Shown: positions 37,133-46,596 of the stretch, one piece after another | How the letters are laid out: the number at the start of each line of letters is the position of its first letter | Numbering within the stretch: position 1 is the first letter of the stretch | Assembly: GCA_963931615.1 (NCBI GenBank) | Contig: OZ007032.1 | Span: forward strand, 2,480,001-2,544,000 | Length of the DNA stretch: 64,000 nt | Source of the DNA: Coprenecus sp902388455 | GTDB lineage: Bacteria; Bacteroidota; Bacteroidia; Bacteroidales; UBA932 | Direction: 5' to 3' | Translations under genes and position numbers: made by a program | Notes under the pieces: generated by a model | The model's input: only the letters and a program-made list of their open reading frames with translations | The model's database searches: none | What the model was told of the DNA's origin: nothing

Positions 37133-40129
37133 ATGTTGAACAGGACACGACTCATTTTGGCAGCCATTTTCACGCTGTCCGTGATATCATCCTCATCGCT
37201 TTACGGCCAGTATTATACCGCCGGAAACGACCCGACACGGGTGCGGTGGAGGATGATCCGCTCAGAACATTTCCGGATGATATACCCGGCTGAAATAGAC
37301 TCACTGGCCAGAGTCTACCTCTATACCCTCGAAAATATCAGGCCCCGGGTAACTGCCAGCCTCAATATAGACCCCACGCCGATACCTGTCATACTTCACC
37401 CCTACACCACTCAGAGCAACGGAGTGGTCACATGGGCCCCTAAGAGGATGGATCTATTCACGTCCCCGGACCCGTACAGTTCGAACCCCGACTCCTGGAT
37501 TGAGCATCTGGCCATCCACGAATACACCCACGTAGGACAGGTGGAGCATTTCACCAAGGGCATCTACAATGTCTTCTACTATCTCCTCGGCGAGCAGGTC
37601 ACAGGTCTGGGCCTCGGGCTCTTCGCTGGGGAATATGCCCTGGAAGGAGGTGCCGTGATTGCCGAGACTGAACTCACTGACGGAGGGCGCGGACGTAACG
37701 CCGATTTCACAAAATACTACCGCGTCATGTATCTGAACGGAGACTACCGCAACTGGGACCGTCTTCTCTTCGGATCTCACAAGTATTACACTCCGGACCA
37801 CTATGTCTTCGGATACCTCAACGGCAGCAGCAGCCGCTACCTCAGCGGAATAGCCGACTATGCCGGACGATATTTCAAAACTCCTGTAGAAAAATGGTAT
37901 AATCCGGCCTACCTGATCGACCCGGACCTGAATGTAGACGGAACAGGCATGATGGATTACTTTCACATGTCCCAAGGCATATATACCGAAATATGGCGTG
38001 CCGACTGGCTGGCCAGAGGACAGTTCACAGAGAGTATTGACTTGAAAAAGAAGAAAGACAGGCTCTACTCTGAAATTACCGGTCCGATATACATCAGCTG
38101 TCCCCGCTCCCCTTGGCACGGTTCCGTAATAGCAGTCAAGAAAGGCATGGAGACAGCCACTAAAATGATCCGTATCGACAGCACAGGGCGGGAGCATTTC
38201 ATCCGCTTCTTCAACCCTGTATCATCACGTCTGACCTACGACGGCAACAGCCGGATATACTGGTCTGAATCCATATCCAACGATGCCTCCTCTCTAGAGG
38301 ACTTCTCCGTAATCATGTACCTGGATGTCATGAACGGCAGAGTGAGAACAACCGGCGGTCACAGGACAAAATATTTCAATCCGGCCCCGTCCTCCACCGG
38401 AGACACTCTGGCCGTAGCCGAATATCCTGTAGGCGGTCCTACTTTCCTGACTCTCATTTCTGCTTCCGACGGAAAAGTCATTTCCAGAACGGAAGCTCCG
38501 GAGAAAGGACAGATCAGGGAATCCGTATTTGACGGAGAAGACATATACTGTTCAGTAATCATGGATGACGGTATAGGCCTGTTCAGGTATTCTTCCGGAG
38601 AATGGACAGAGGTAGTCGCACCCCAGTCACAGAGCATCTCCGGCCTAAGACGGCACGGCCACAGCCTGTACTTTTCCAGCGATCTGGACGGAGTGATCAA
38701 CATATACATCCTCAACCCCGGCACCGGTATTCTGAAACGCCTTACCAACTCGGAATACGGTGCCGACTATCCATACATCGACCCCGCCGGCGGGAAACTC
38801 TATTACTGTGAATACGGCCCCGACGGATACAGACCTGTAAGCATCAGTGCCGGTACATTCCGTAACGACAGCGCAAGCTTCTCTACCCCCTACAGACATC
38901 CGGCAGCTGAAATGCTGTCCGCCCAATCGGACGAGCTGCTGGCATCAAGAGGCATCCACGATACTCTTGACTTCGAGGATTTCATGGACCCTGGGAAATA
39001 TCCCTCGAAAAAATACTCCAAGCTCCTGCACGCATTCCGCATTCACTCATGGTTCCCGGTATATGCCAATGTGGAGCGCATCCGCTCATTCAACTTCGAG
39101 AACTTCACACAGGCCGCCTCCCTGGGAGCCACTATCCTGTCCCAAAATTCTCTCGGGGACATCGTATCCAGCATCGCCTACGGCTATGTCAGGGATGCCA
39201 TGACCGGAAAATGGTTCCATTCCGGGCATGTCTCGCTGAACACCAGAATCATCGGAAACTTGTCCGCGGAGCTGCGTTTCGACGTCAATGACCGCAACAC
39301 ACGCACACACCTCTACGACCTGACCAAAGGGCAGCAGATAATCCAGGAAAGGCTGCACGACCCTCTCCTGTCGGCCAGCGCCATGCTGTACTACCAGATG
39401 GATTTCAACAGCCGCGGCTGGTACAGAAGTCTCACTCCTTTCGTATCCTGGAATTTCAACAATGACAAATATTTCGCCTACCTTTCAGACTCCCACTCGG
39501 ATGAGATCCAGCCAATAGCAGGAGACCCTGTCATGAGACACCAGCTTCAATACGGTATATCCTACGGACAGGTCATTCCTACCGCCACATCGCAGATCTA
39601 TCCCCGCTGGGGATTCGGGCTGTCGGTGAGAGGCGCATCCTCCCTGGGCGCCGGCATGTACTTCGGACATCTGGCCTACGCAGACGGATACGTGTATTTC
39701 CCGGGCATAACCAGACAGCAGGGTCTCAAGCTGAGCTTCACGGTCCAGAAACAGTTTGTGGACGGGAAACTGCTCTACAGTTCACTTGCACAGCTTCCCA
39801 GAGGATTTGACAGCTACAGTTTTGCTGACACATATTTCAGGGTTTCGGCAGATTATGCCATTCCTGTCTACCTGGGAGATTTCCGTATCGGCCCTATTTT
39901 CTATGTAAAGAGACTGCAGCTGATACCTTTCTTCGACTATGCGGCAGATGCAGTCCCTGGAAAAGGAGTCTCCGGGACATACTGCTCATACGGAGCCGAT
40001 GTTCTGGTGGATTTTCATTTCATACGGCTCGGCTTCCCCATCAGTGCCGGTATCCGTTACGCCCGTACTGCAGTTCCGGCCAACGGCACACAGGATCACA
40101 TCAGCATGCTGTTCAACCTCTCATTCTGA
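37133..40129 (+). CDS. Large surface protein: HExxH metallopeptidase-like, beta-propeller and barrel
   Basis: 998 aa from ATG 37133 with signal MLNRTRLILAAIFTLSVISSSSLYG. Residues 40-250 form a gluzincin-like domain with H129-EYTH-133 and a third candidate ligand, E171, in ALEGGAVIAE. A TolB/PD40-like propeller covers roughly 330-620 (SRLTYDGNSRIYWSES, HSLYFSSDLDGVINIYIL, DPAGGKLYYCE). The last 330 residues look like an outer-membrane barrel ending in F (MLFNLSF). The whole suggests a surface protease whose substrate is unknown. It is monocistronic, possibly with a leaderless mRNA. The nearest named families are Peptidase_MA-like, and the assignment is by motif. Confidence 0.75.
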   Translation: MLNRTRLILAAIFTLSVISSSSLYGQYYTAGNDPTRVRWRMIRSEHFRMIYPAEIDSLARVYLYTLENIRPRVTASLNIDPTPIPVILHPYTTQSNGVVTWAPKRMDLFTSPDPYSSNPDSWIEHLAIHEYTHVGQVEHFTKGIYNVFYYLLGEQVTGLGLGLFAGEYALEGGAVIAETELTDGGRGRNADFTKYYRVMYLNGDYRNWDRLLFGSHKYYTPDHYVFGYLNGSSSRYLSGIADYAGRYFKTPVEKWYNPAYLIDPDLNVDGTGMMDYFHMSQGIYTEIWRADWLARGQFTESIDLKKKKDRLYSEITGPIYISCPRSPWHGSVIAVKKGMETATKMIRIDSTGREHFIRFFNPVSSRLTYDGNSRIYWSESISNDASSLEDFSVIMYLDVMNGRVRTTGGHRTKYFNPAPSSTGDTLAVAEYPVGGPTFLTLISASDGKVISRTEAPEKGQIRESVFDGEDIYCSVIMDDGIGLFRYSSGEWTEVVAPQSQSISGLRRHGHSLYFSSDLDGVINIYILNPGTGILKRLTNSEYGADYPYIDPAGGKLYYCEYGPDGYRPVSISAGTFRNDSASFSTPYRHPAAEMLSAQSDELLASRGIHDTLDFEDFMDPGKYPSKKYSKLLHAFRIHSWFPVYANVERIRSFNFENFTQAASLGATILSQNSLGDIVSSIAYGYVRDAMTGKWFHSGHVSLNTRIIGNLSAELRFDVNDRNTRTHLYDLTKGQQIIQERLHDPLLSASAMLYYQMDFNSRGWYRSLTPFVSWNFNNDKYFAYLSDSHSDEIQPIAGDPVMRHQLQYGISYGQVIPTATSQIYPRWGFGLSVRGASSLGAGMYFGHLAYADGYVYFPGITRQQGLKLSFTVQKQFVDGKLLYSSLAQLPRGFDSYSFADTYFRVSADYAIPVYLGDFRIGPIFYVKRLQLIPFFDYAADAVPGKGVSGTYCSYGADVLVDFHFIRLGFPISAGIRYARTAVPANGTQDHISMLFNLSF

Positions 40130-40152
40130 GACCCGACCGCACTTGCAGCCAT

Positions 40153-41988
40153 CTATGATTTGTCCAGGGCAAACCACTCGAAGAGGGCGTCGGCGGCCCT
40201 GCGTCCGATGACATTGACCACCTCGCGGTAAGGAGCCTTCTTGATTTTGGAGATGGTCTTGTACTTGGTCACCAGTTTCTCGCGGCTGACGGCCCCCACT
40301 CCCGGTATGCCGTCCAGCTCCGAGACCAGGGAGGACGCGCTGCGCCGGTTGCGGTGATGGGTGATGCCGAAGCGGTGCGCCTCGTCCCGGATGTGCATGA
40401 GTACCTTGAGGGAGGTGGAGTTGCGGTCGATGAAGTGGGGATACGGGTCGCCCGGCACGATGACCTCCTCCATCCGCTTGGCCAGCCCTATCAGCTTGAC
40501 CTTCCCGATGAGCCCTATCTCGTCCAGGGCCTCGTAGGCCGCATTGACCTGCCCGCGGCCGCCGTCGATGACGATCAGCTGCGGGAGCTCCTGTCCCTCG
40601 GCCAGCAGACGGGTGTAGCGGCGGTTGACCACCTCCTTCATGGAGGCGAAGTCGTCCGGACCGACGACGGTCTTGATGTTGAAGTGCCGGTAGTCCTTCC
40701 TGGAAGGAGCCCCGTCACGGAAGACGACACATGAGGCCACTGGGTTGGTTCCCTGGATATTGGAGTTGTCGAAGCACTCGATGTGCACCGGGGGGACGTC
40801 CATCCCCAGGTCCTTGCGCAGATTCTCCACTATGCGGGCCGAGTGCTCCTCGGGGTTGACGAACTCCTCGTGCTTGAGCCGCTCGAACTTGATGGCCGCC
40901 GCATTTTTCCTGCCCAGCTCCAGCAGCGCCAGGCGGTCTCCCTTCTCCGGAACGGTGAATGTAACCTCCGGCAGAGCCTCCGGCATATCGGGCATGAACG
41001 GCACCACTATCTCCGGCGGACGGGTCCCTGCCTCCTCCCCGTAGTCCCGGAGCTTCTCATAGACTCCGGATATGAACGAGCCGAGCACCTCCGGCTCCTG
41101 CTCCTCGATGCGCATCCTGATCTCCAGGTTCATGGACTGGATGATGCCCCCGTCGTGCACCCGCAGGAAGCTGCCGAAGGCCTCCGTGCCCTCGAAGATG
41201 ATGTAGAAGACATCGACGTTGATGCCCTTGGCATTGACGATGAGCGACTTGGCATAATGCTTCTCCAGCAGTTCCATCTTCTCCTTCCACTCCTGGGCCT
41301 CCTCGAACCGCAGCTGCCCCGCGCACTCCTTCATCCGCCGCTCGAAGTCCTTGATCAGCGACCAGGAATTGCCCTTGAGTATCTGAATGATGGCTTCGGT
41401 CTGCGCCCTGTATTCCTCCTCGGAGAACTTCCCGACGCACGGTCCGGCACACCGGCCCAGATGGTAGTCCAGACAGACCTTGAACTTGCCCTTGGCTATG
41501 CCCTCGCTCGTGAGGGGGAGCCTGCAGGTGCGGAGCCGGTAAAGGGAGTTGATGAGAGACAGCAGGTTGTGGGCGTGCATGGCCGAGCTGTAGGGGCCGA
41601 AGTACCTGGAGCCGTCCCGGACGAAGCGGCGGGTGACCGTGACGCGGGGGAAAGGCTCGTTGTGCAGGCATATCCACGGATAGGTCTTGCCGTCCTTCAG
41701 GAGAATGTTGTAGCGGGGCTGGAACTGCTTGATGAGGTTGTTCTCCAGCAGGAAGGCGTCCGACTCCGAGCCGACCACCGTATGCTGGATGTCAGCTATC
41801 TTCGAGACCATGACCTGAGTCTTGCGGTTCAGGCCGTTAGGGCGGAAATACTGGGACACGCGGTTCTTCAGGTCCTTGGCCTTGCCCACGTATATGACGG
41901 TGCCCCCGGAGTCCAGAAAGCGGTACACTCCCGGGCTGTGGGGCAGCATTTTCAAAATAATGCCTATATTTGCAGGATGTTTTGACAT
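40153..41988 (-). CDS. uvrC: Excinuclease ABC subunit C
   Basis: 611 aa. UvrC makes both incisions in nucleotide excision repair. The N-terminal GIY-YIG domain is PGVYRFLDSGGTVIYVGKAKDLKNRV, the UVR segment lies near FEEAQEWKEKMELLEKHY, the RNase H-like domain contains HIECFDNSNIQGTNPVASCVVF and LIVIDGGRGQVNAAYEAL, and helix-hairpin-helix motifs end the protein (ELDGIPGVGAVSREKL). The ATG (41988) is three bases from the divergent acyltransferase ATG (41992). Confidence 0.97.
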   Translation of the reverse strand: MSKHPANIGIILKMLPHSPGVYRFLDSGGTVIYVGKAKDLKNRVSQYFRPNGLNRKTQVMVSKIADIQHTVVGSESDAFLLENNLIKQFQPRYNILLKDGKTYPWICLHNEPFPRVTVTRRFVRDGSRYFGPYSSAMHAHNLLSLINSLYRLRTCRLPLTSEGIAKGKFKVCLDYHLGRCAGPCVGKFSEEEYRAQTEAIIQILKGNSWSLIKDFERRMKECAGQLRFEEAQEWKEKMELLEKHYAKSLIVNAKGINVDVFYIIFEGTEAFGSFLRVHDGGIIQSMNLEIRMRIEEQEPEVLGSFISGVYEKLRDYGEEAGTRPPEIVVPFMPDMPEALPEVTFTVPEKGDRLALLELGRKNAAAIKFERLKHEEFVNPEEHSARIVENLRKDLGMDVPPVHIECFDNSNIQGTNPVASCVVFRDGAPSRKDYRHFNIKTVVGPDDFASMKEVVNRRYTRLLAEGQELPQLIVIDGGRGQVNAAYEALDEIGLIGKVKLIGLAKRMEEVIVPGDPYPHFIDRNSTSLKVLMHIRDEAHRFGITHHRNRRSASSLVSELDGIPGVGAVSREKLVTKYKTISKIKKAPYREVVNVIGRRAADALFEWFALDKS

Positions 41989-42021
41989 GGTATGGACACT
42001 CTCAACTCCGGCACAAAGTTA
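41965..42021. promoter_or_regulatory. Interleaved promoters of uvrC and the bifunctional acyltransferase gene
   Basis: TATATTTG (41965-41972, plus) lies inside the uvrC reading frame and would drive the acyltransferase gene. CAAAGTTA (42014-42021; TAACTTTG on minus) lies inside the acyltransferase reading frame and would drive uvrC. The two transcripts would start inside each other and overlap at their 5' ends by about 30 bases. Confidence 0.6.
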
Positions 42022-43788
42022 ATCAATAAATCGGATATCCGCAGGGCACTTCCCGTCAAGGGGCCGCTGGGCTCCCTGATTGCGTCCTGCGCCATGTCCC
42101 TCCTGGGGCTGAACCGCATCAACCGCCTCTACCCGCAGTTCGGGGCATACCGGGGACGCGAGTTCACCAAGGAGGCCATGAAGACCTTCCGCATCTCCAC
42201 GGACATCCTGCCGGAGGAGGTGGAATACATCCCCAGGGAGGGGCCCTTCATCATTGTCTCCAACCATCCCTTCGGAGGATGGGACGGCATCGTCCTCTAC
42301 AACACGGTGGCCGCCGTCCGTCCGGATTTCAGGATTCTGACCAATTTCATCCTCTCCCTCATCCCCAACCTCAGGGACAGTTTCCTGGCCGTCAATCCCT
42401 TCTCCGACCGCAAGCAGCTCCGCAGCAGCCTTCCGGGACTGAAAGCGGCCATGGAGACAATAGAGCGCGGCGGCTGCGTCGGCATTTTCCCCGCAGGAGA
42501 GGTGTCCACATACTACCGGGGCAATAAATTCCCGGCGGACAAGGAATGGACCCACACCGTCATGAAGCTCGTAACCACGTGCAGGGTGCCGGTCCTGCCC
42601 GTCTACTTCGACGGCAGCAACTCCAGGCTGTTCCACCTCCTGGGCCGCATCCATCCTATGCTCCGCACCCTGAGGCTGCCCCGCGAGCTGCTCCGCCGCA
42701 GCGGAGGCACGGTAACCATGCGCATCGGACGTATCATCCCGGCCGGGGAAATCGCCAAATGGCAGGATCCGAAGGAACTCGGACGCATGCTCCGCAGCAG
42801 GGTCTATGCCATGGAGGCCAATGTCCCCAGCAACCAACCCCGGCAGCAGACGGCAGCCTCACAGGAGCCATTGCTCCCTCCCGTATCAACTTCTATTCTA
42901 CGCAAGGAGATGGAGGCTCTCACCCCTCTGTTCGAGGCTTCCAAATTCCAATGTTTCCTGGCGGACACTGCACAGATACCATACATGATGCAGGAAATCG
43001 GCCGACGCAGGGAAGAATCGTTCCGGCAGGTAGGCGAGGGTACAGGCTCATCTATAGATACCGACTCTTTCGATGTTTACTACAAGCATCTGATTCTTTG
43101 GGATAAAGAAGCCGGACAACTGGCCGGAGCATATCGCCTGGGCATCGGCAGGGAGATATATGAGCGATACGGTGTAAAAGGCTTCTACACCCATACCCTT
43201 TTCCGCTATTCGGAAAGGTTTACAGCCCTGCTCCCAGAGTGCATCGAACTGGGCCGCTCCTTCCTCTCAGTCGAATACAAGAAAGAAGCTCTGCCTCTGA
43301 TGCTGCTGATTAAAGGACTGTTCTACACAGTACTTAAATATAAGGACTGCAAGTATCTGTTCGGACCCGCAAGCATAACCAGCTGGTTGCCTCCATTCTA
43401 CAGAAGCATGCTTGTTTATTGGCTTGAGCATTCCGCTTCCGGACCGCACAAAGGTCTTACAGTTCCCCGTACACCGTTCAGATACGAATGGCTGCGGGTA
43501 GACCCGGACATGCTGCTCTCCGGCAAAACAGGGAGTGTCGATGCCTTCGACAAGTACATCCAGCGTCTGAGCGACGGACGGTTCCGCATCCCGACCCTGA
43601 TAAAGAAATATGTCAAGCTGCAGGCCGAAATTCTGGCTTTCAACGTAGACAGGGAATTCAACTACTGCGTGGACGGGATGATCTTCCTGGACATGGCCGC
43701 GGTACCACGCAGCGAAATCGAAATGCTCACCAAGGGCAGCAAAGACCCGGAAGGCCTCATCGAAAAATTCTACGGCACCGGATCATAG
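41992..43788 (+). CDS. Bifunctional O-acyltransferase/N-acyltransferase (GlsF/OlsF type)
   Basis: 598 aa. The N-terminal half is an OlsA/GlsA-like acyltransferase with N91-HPFGGWD (HX5D, as in GlsA) and FPAGEVST at 166-173. After a proline-rich linker (about 280-300) comes an OlsB/GlsB-like GNAT with RREESFRQVGEGTGSSIDTD, YYKHLILWD and AGAYRLGIG. In Bacteroides these are two adjacent genes making glycine (or serine-glycine) lipids; in some Flavobacteriia and Serratia a fused OlsF exists. This gene should make N-acyl then O-acylated amino-acid lipid in the inner membrane. Base composition drops at the domain border. The 3' end overlaps yidD by 19 bases. Confidence 0.85.
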   Translation: MDTLNSGTKLINKSDIRRALPVKGPLGSLIASCAMSLLGLNRINRLYPQFGAYRGREFTKEAMKTFRISTDILPEEVEYIPREGPFIIVSNHPFGGWDGIVLYNTVAAVRPDFRILTNFILSLIPNLRDSFLAVNPFSDRKQLRSSLPGLKAAMETIERGGCVGIFPAGEVSTYYRGNKFPADKEWTHTVMKLVTTCRVPVLPVYFDGSNSRLFHLLGRIHPMLRTLRLPRELLRRSGGTVTMRIGRIIPAGEIAKWQDPKELGRMLRSRVYAMEANVPSNQPRQQTAASQEPLLPPVSTSILRKEMEALTPLFEASKFQCFLADTAQIPYMMQEIGRRREESFRQVGEGTGSSIDTDSFDVYYKHLILWDKEAGQLAGAYRLGIGREIYERYGVKGFYTHTLFRYSERFTALLPECIELGRSFLSVEYKKEALPLMLLIKGLFYTVLKYKDCKYLFGPASITSWLPPFYRSMLVYWLEHSASGPHKGLTVPRTPFRYEWLRVDPDMLLSGKTGSVDAFDKYIQRLSDGRFRIPTLIKKYVKLQAEILAFNVDREFNYCVDGMIFLDMAAVPRSEIEMLTKGSKDPEGLIEKFYGTGS

Positions 43789-44045
43789 CCGCTTCCACCC
43801 CAGGGATGACAGCGGAGAATGCGCCGTACTGCCAGATAGAGCCCCTTTATCGGACCGTGCTTACGCAGAGCCTCCAGAGCATACGCCGAGCATGTAGGAG
43901 TAAAACGGCAGGCTGCCGGAGTAAATGGAGAGATACATACCTGATAAAAACGTATCAGGAATACAAAAGGAAAAATCAGCACTTTCCTTAAAACCTTACT
44001 GAATCTTTCCCAGCGCGGCCTCAAGTCCTTCGCAGATCTGTCCAT
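43770..44045 (-). CDS. yidD: Membrane protein insertion efficiency factor YidD
   Basis: 91 aa if started at 44045, which overlaps rnpA by 50 bases; a shorter start near the RKVLIFPFV segment is equally possible. Diagnostic motif: CRFTPTCSAYALEALRKHG with RRILRCHPWGGSGYDPVP. YidD aids YidC-dependent insertion of inner-membrane proteins. The rnpA-yidD order is conserved in most bacteria. The 3' end overlaps the convergent acyltransferase gene by 19 bases. Confidence 0.93.
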   Translation of the reverse strand: MDRSAKDLRPRWERFSKVLRKVLIFPFVFLIRFYQVCISPFTPAACRFTPTCSAYALEALRKHGPIKGLYLAVRRILRCHPWGGSGYDPVP

Positions 44046-44304
44046 AATCCAGAATTTCAGTTGCAGTATACACCAGCATCAGATGCCTGTCCTTCACAGC
44101 CGGACAGTCCTTGCCGATTCGGCGGAAAGCCTCGCGGGTGCGGCGCCGTATAAGATTGCGCCTGACAGCTCTCTTGAATATCTTCTTGGGGACAGAAAAA
44201 ATACGGACAGGAGACTCCTCCCCGGCACACTCCAGCCAATAGACACGGAACGGATAACTGTAGAGCTTCCGGCCGTCCGAATGAATCTTCTCAGCAAGTT
44301 TCAT
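43996..44304 (-). CDS. rnpA: Ribonuclease P protein component
   Basis: 102 aa from ATG 44304 (MKLAEKIHSDGRKLYSYPFRVYW); longer upstream frames add sequence unlike the family. RnpA assists the RNase P RNA in 5' processing of pre-tRNA. The RNR motif is KRAVRRNLIRRRTREAFR. It lies between a lipoprotein gene and yidD, downstream of hemD, an order common in Bacteroidota. Confidence 0.93.
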   Translation of the reverse strand: MKLAEKIHSDGRKLYSYPFRVYWLECAGEESPVRIFSVPKKIFKRAVRRNLIRRRTREAFRRIGKDCPAVKDRHLMLVYTATEILDYGQICEGLEAALGKIQ

Positions 44305-44315
44305 ACAGCCCGAGC

Positions 44316-45122
44316 TTAATTGGATGATATAAATGACAACGTATATGCCCGGCCGGAAGAGTGCATGGCCATGGAACCGGTCGCAGAAGAGATGCTGTCT
44401 ATCTGAAAGCACTTGACATCCCACTTGGAGGGAGTTCCGAATGCTTCATTGTCATACACCGTAAGCGTAAGAAAGTCATCGTAAAGACGGAAATAATCAC
44501 CGCCGCCTCCCATTGCATGCCACGAATTTTCTCCTGTCCTGGAGGACACAGTCAGCATTCCGTCAGAGTGAAACTGTATACGATAATCAGAATAATCGGC
44601 TCCGTCCAATGTGTTGAACTGCCACACTCCGGCAATAGTATCCACATCGGCATAGGTGGAAGGAAGTTTCCTCATGGTCATCTGAGAGAACTCCGGGGTC
44701 ATCTCCACTCCCTCAGTCTTCCAGGACTCCACCCCGAGTGTCATCAGAGAATCCTCGTTCTGTATGAAAGAATACTCCTGCTCCGTCTCCAGTGACGTCA
44801 GATGCCCGAACAGACCTTCAAAATACCCATAGACAGAAAGGTCGCAGCAGTAGACATCGTAATACAGAGTATTGTCACCCCATTGATAATTGGCGTCCTC
44901 CATAGTAATCACACCGGCCCACGTTACAGAGCCCGAGGATGAGAATGTCAGGACATTCCAGGAGCGCTCGTCCAGCAGAGTCCCGTCCCAGGTATGCACA
45001 AGCCAGGTGCCCTTGAGATTCTCACGGGGATATGCAGGGTTGTCCCCGCTGCACGACACCGCTGTCCAGGCCGAGCATACCAGCATGGACAGATACAGTG
45101 CTATGTGCGCAGGACACCGCAT
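44316..45122 (-). CDS. Lipocalin-like lipoprotein, unknown function
   Basis: 268 aa. The signal ends in WTAVSC (Cys24). The mature protein opens with LKGTWLVHTWDG and repeats the pattern IAGVWQFNTLDG near residue 165, so it may hold two lipocalin-like (GxW) domains. Many such lipoproteins occur in Bacteroidales with unknown ligands. Its ATG overlaps the hemD stop (TAATG-type on the minus strand). Placement within the hemD-rnpA cluster is unusual and probably recent. Confidence 0.7.
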   Translation of the reverse strand: MRCPAHIALYLSMLVCSAWTAVSCSGDNPAYPRENLKGTWLVHTWDGTLLDERSWNVLTFSSSGSVTWAGVITMEDANYQWGDNTLYYDVYCCDLSVYGYFEGLFGHLTSLETEQEYSFIQNEDSLMTLGVESWKTEGVEMTPEFSQMTMRKLPSTYADVDTIAGVWQFNTLDGADYSDYRIQFHSDGMLTVSSRTGENSWHAMGGGGDYFRLYDDFLTLTVYDNEAFGTPSKWDVKCFQIDSISSATGSMAMHSSGRAYTLSFISSN

Positions 45123-45865
45123 TATTTCATCTTTTCCAGATAGAGGAGAAGCGCCTTGGAAACGGAGGGAGCCTCAGGTGTTGGAGCCTCCACCTCGACG
45201 GAGTAGCCGTGCTCCTTGAGAGCCTTGGCCGTCGACGGTCCGTAGGTAACAAAAAGCAGGCCGTCCTGCTTGAATTCAGGATAAGACGACAGCAGCGACT
45301 TGACATCGGACGGACTGTAGAATACAGCCATCTGATACTTGCTCAGGTCTATCTGTTTAAGATCGCTGTATACGGTCTTGCTGAAGACGGCATTGCCGAA
45401 TTTCACACCGGCTTTTGTAAATGCCTTGATTACCTCCGGCTTGGTAGTGTCTGTAGAGGCGATAAGAAAGTTCTCCCCCTTATGTTTGGAGCCTATCGTG
45501 TCTATGACTGAGTCCACTGTCCCCTTGCCGAAGAAAATCTTACGCTTACGGTAGACGATGTGCTTCTGAAGATACAGAGCAATGTTCTCAGTCGTACAGA
45601 AGTACTTCATCGTCTCCGGGACAGTCACCCTCATGGCCTCACAGACAGCGAAAAATGCATCTATTGATGACTTTGCGGAAAAAAATATGGCAGTGTAGTC
45701 CAGAATCGTCACTTTCTGCGCTCTGAACTCCTTGGCTGTTAAAGGCTCTATCTTGAAAAAAGGGAAATAGTCAATGTGCACTCCGAATGCAGATGTTATC
45801 TCCGAAAATGGAGACTGGGTATTCCCAGGATCAGGCTGGGAGACTAGGATATCGCTAATTTTCAT
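45122..45865 (-). CDS. hemD: Uroporphyrinogen-III synthase family protein
   Basis: 247 aa from ATG 45865 (MKISDILVSQPDPGNTQSPFSEI). The HemD fold is suggested by TAIFFSAKSSIDAFF in the first half and MAVFYSPSDVKSLL followed by LLFVTYGPSTAKALKEHG in the second. HemD closes the tetrapyrrole ring on the route to haem and B12. No other haem gene is near, and many Bacteroidales lack a full pathway, so the true substrate is not certain. It follows the DUF4271 gene, as is common in Bacteroidota. Confidence 0.8.
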   Translation of the reverse strand: MKISDILVSQPDPGNTQSPFSEITSAFGVHIDYFPFFKIEPLTAKEFRAQKVTILDYTAIFFSAKSSIDAFFAVCEAMRVTVPETMKYFCTTENIALYLQKHIVYRKRKIFFGKGTVDSVIDTIGSKHKGENFLIASTDTTKPEVIKAFTKAGVKFGNAVFSKTVYSDLKQIDLSKYQMAVFYSPSDVKSLLSSYPEFKQDGLLFVTYGPSTAKALKEHGYSVEVEAPTPEAPSVSKALLLYLEKMK

Positions 45866-45882
45866 TTCCTTATGAAGTGGTG

Positions 45883-46596
45883 TTAAAATCTCAATATACA
45901 TGCTACAGCCAGTGCCGCAGGCAAAATTTCAAGCGTGCAAAGATACAAAATAGTCAGTAAAAGCGGCTCTCTGAAAGAAAAAAATATTCTCAACAGCTCT
46001 ACAAGGTACAGAAACGCAAGTACTCCCGCCAGGCAGAAAGCCGCCTCCCCAGTGATGACAGGATATATGCCGGGCAGGTACATCCCCACAATGAGGAGAA
46101 TGCAGAAAAGGGCAGTGACAATCATAAAGCCGACACAGCTGCTCCGGTTGAGAACCGCCGTCAGCTCGCTCTTTCCGCTTACATACGCTATGCCGGCCAT
46201 TATCAGGAAACGCAGCACGAAGTACCCGGCAATAATTGCGAGTATCAGATAATATGGAGCCTCCACAGTCGATGTTCCGTAGACCAGATAAGCGGCCAGG
46301 GGAATCAGCAGCAGCATAGACAGCGGCAGCCCGTATCTGACGGAAGGCGAGGTGTCATAGTATGTACGTTTTACCGGAGTCCTGAGAAAATTCCCGGCCC
46401 ATGAAAGATAGACAAATGTCTGGTTTCGGAAAATCAGGCAGAAGAAGATCAAGGCAATGACAGCCCATACAAAATACTGGGCATCCTGTATGGATGCCGT
46501 CTCCACAGCAGAAATATCATACTGCTGAAGGCGGGAACTGCCCAGAAGTTCCTGGACTGTGACCGGAACTGATTCAATTGCCGCGTTTTGCCACAT
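45883..46596 (-). CDS. DUF4271 membrane protein
   Basis: 237 aa with six or seven membrane helices (for example FVWAVIALIFFCLIF, YGLPLSMLLLIPLAAYLVYG, YYLILAIIAGYFVLRFLIM). The family is Bacteroidota-specific and nearly always sits before hemD. Function unknown. It overlaps the SUI1 gene by 23 bases, so the cluster SUI1-DUF4271-hemD-lipoprotein-rnpA-yidD is one likely operon. Confidence 0.85.
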   Translation of the reverse strand: MWQNAAIESVPVTVQELLGSSRLQQYDISAVETASIQDAQYFVWAVIALIFFCLIFRNQTFVYLSWAGNFLRTPVKRTYYDTSPSVRYGLPLSMLLLIPLAAYLVYGTSTVEAPYYLILAIIAGYFVLRFLIMAGIAYVSGKSELTAVLNRSSCVGFMIVTALFCILLIVGMYLPGIYPVITGEAAFCLAGVLAFLYLVELLRIFFSFREPLLLTILYLCTLEILPAALAVACILRF

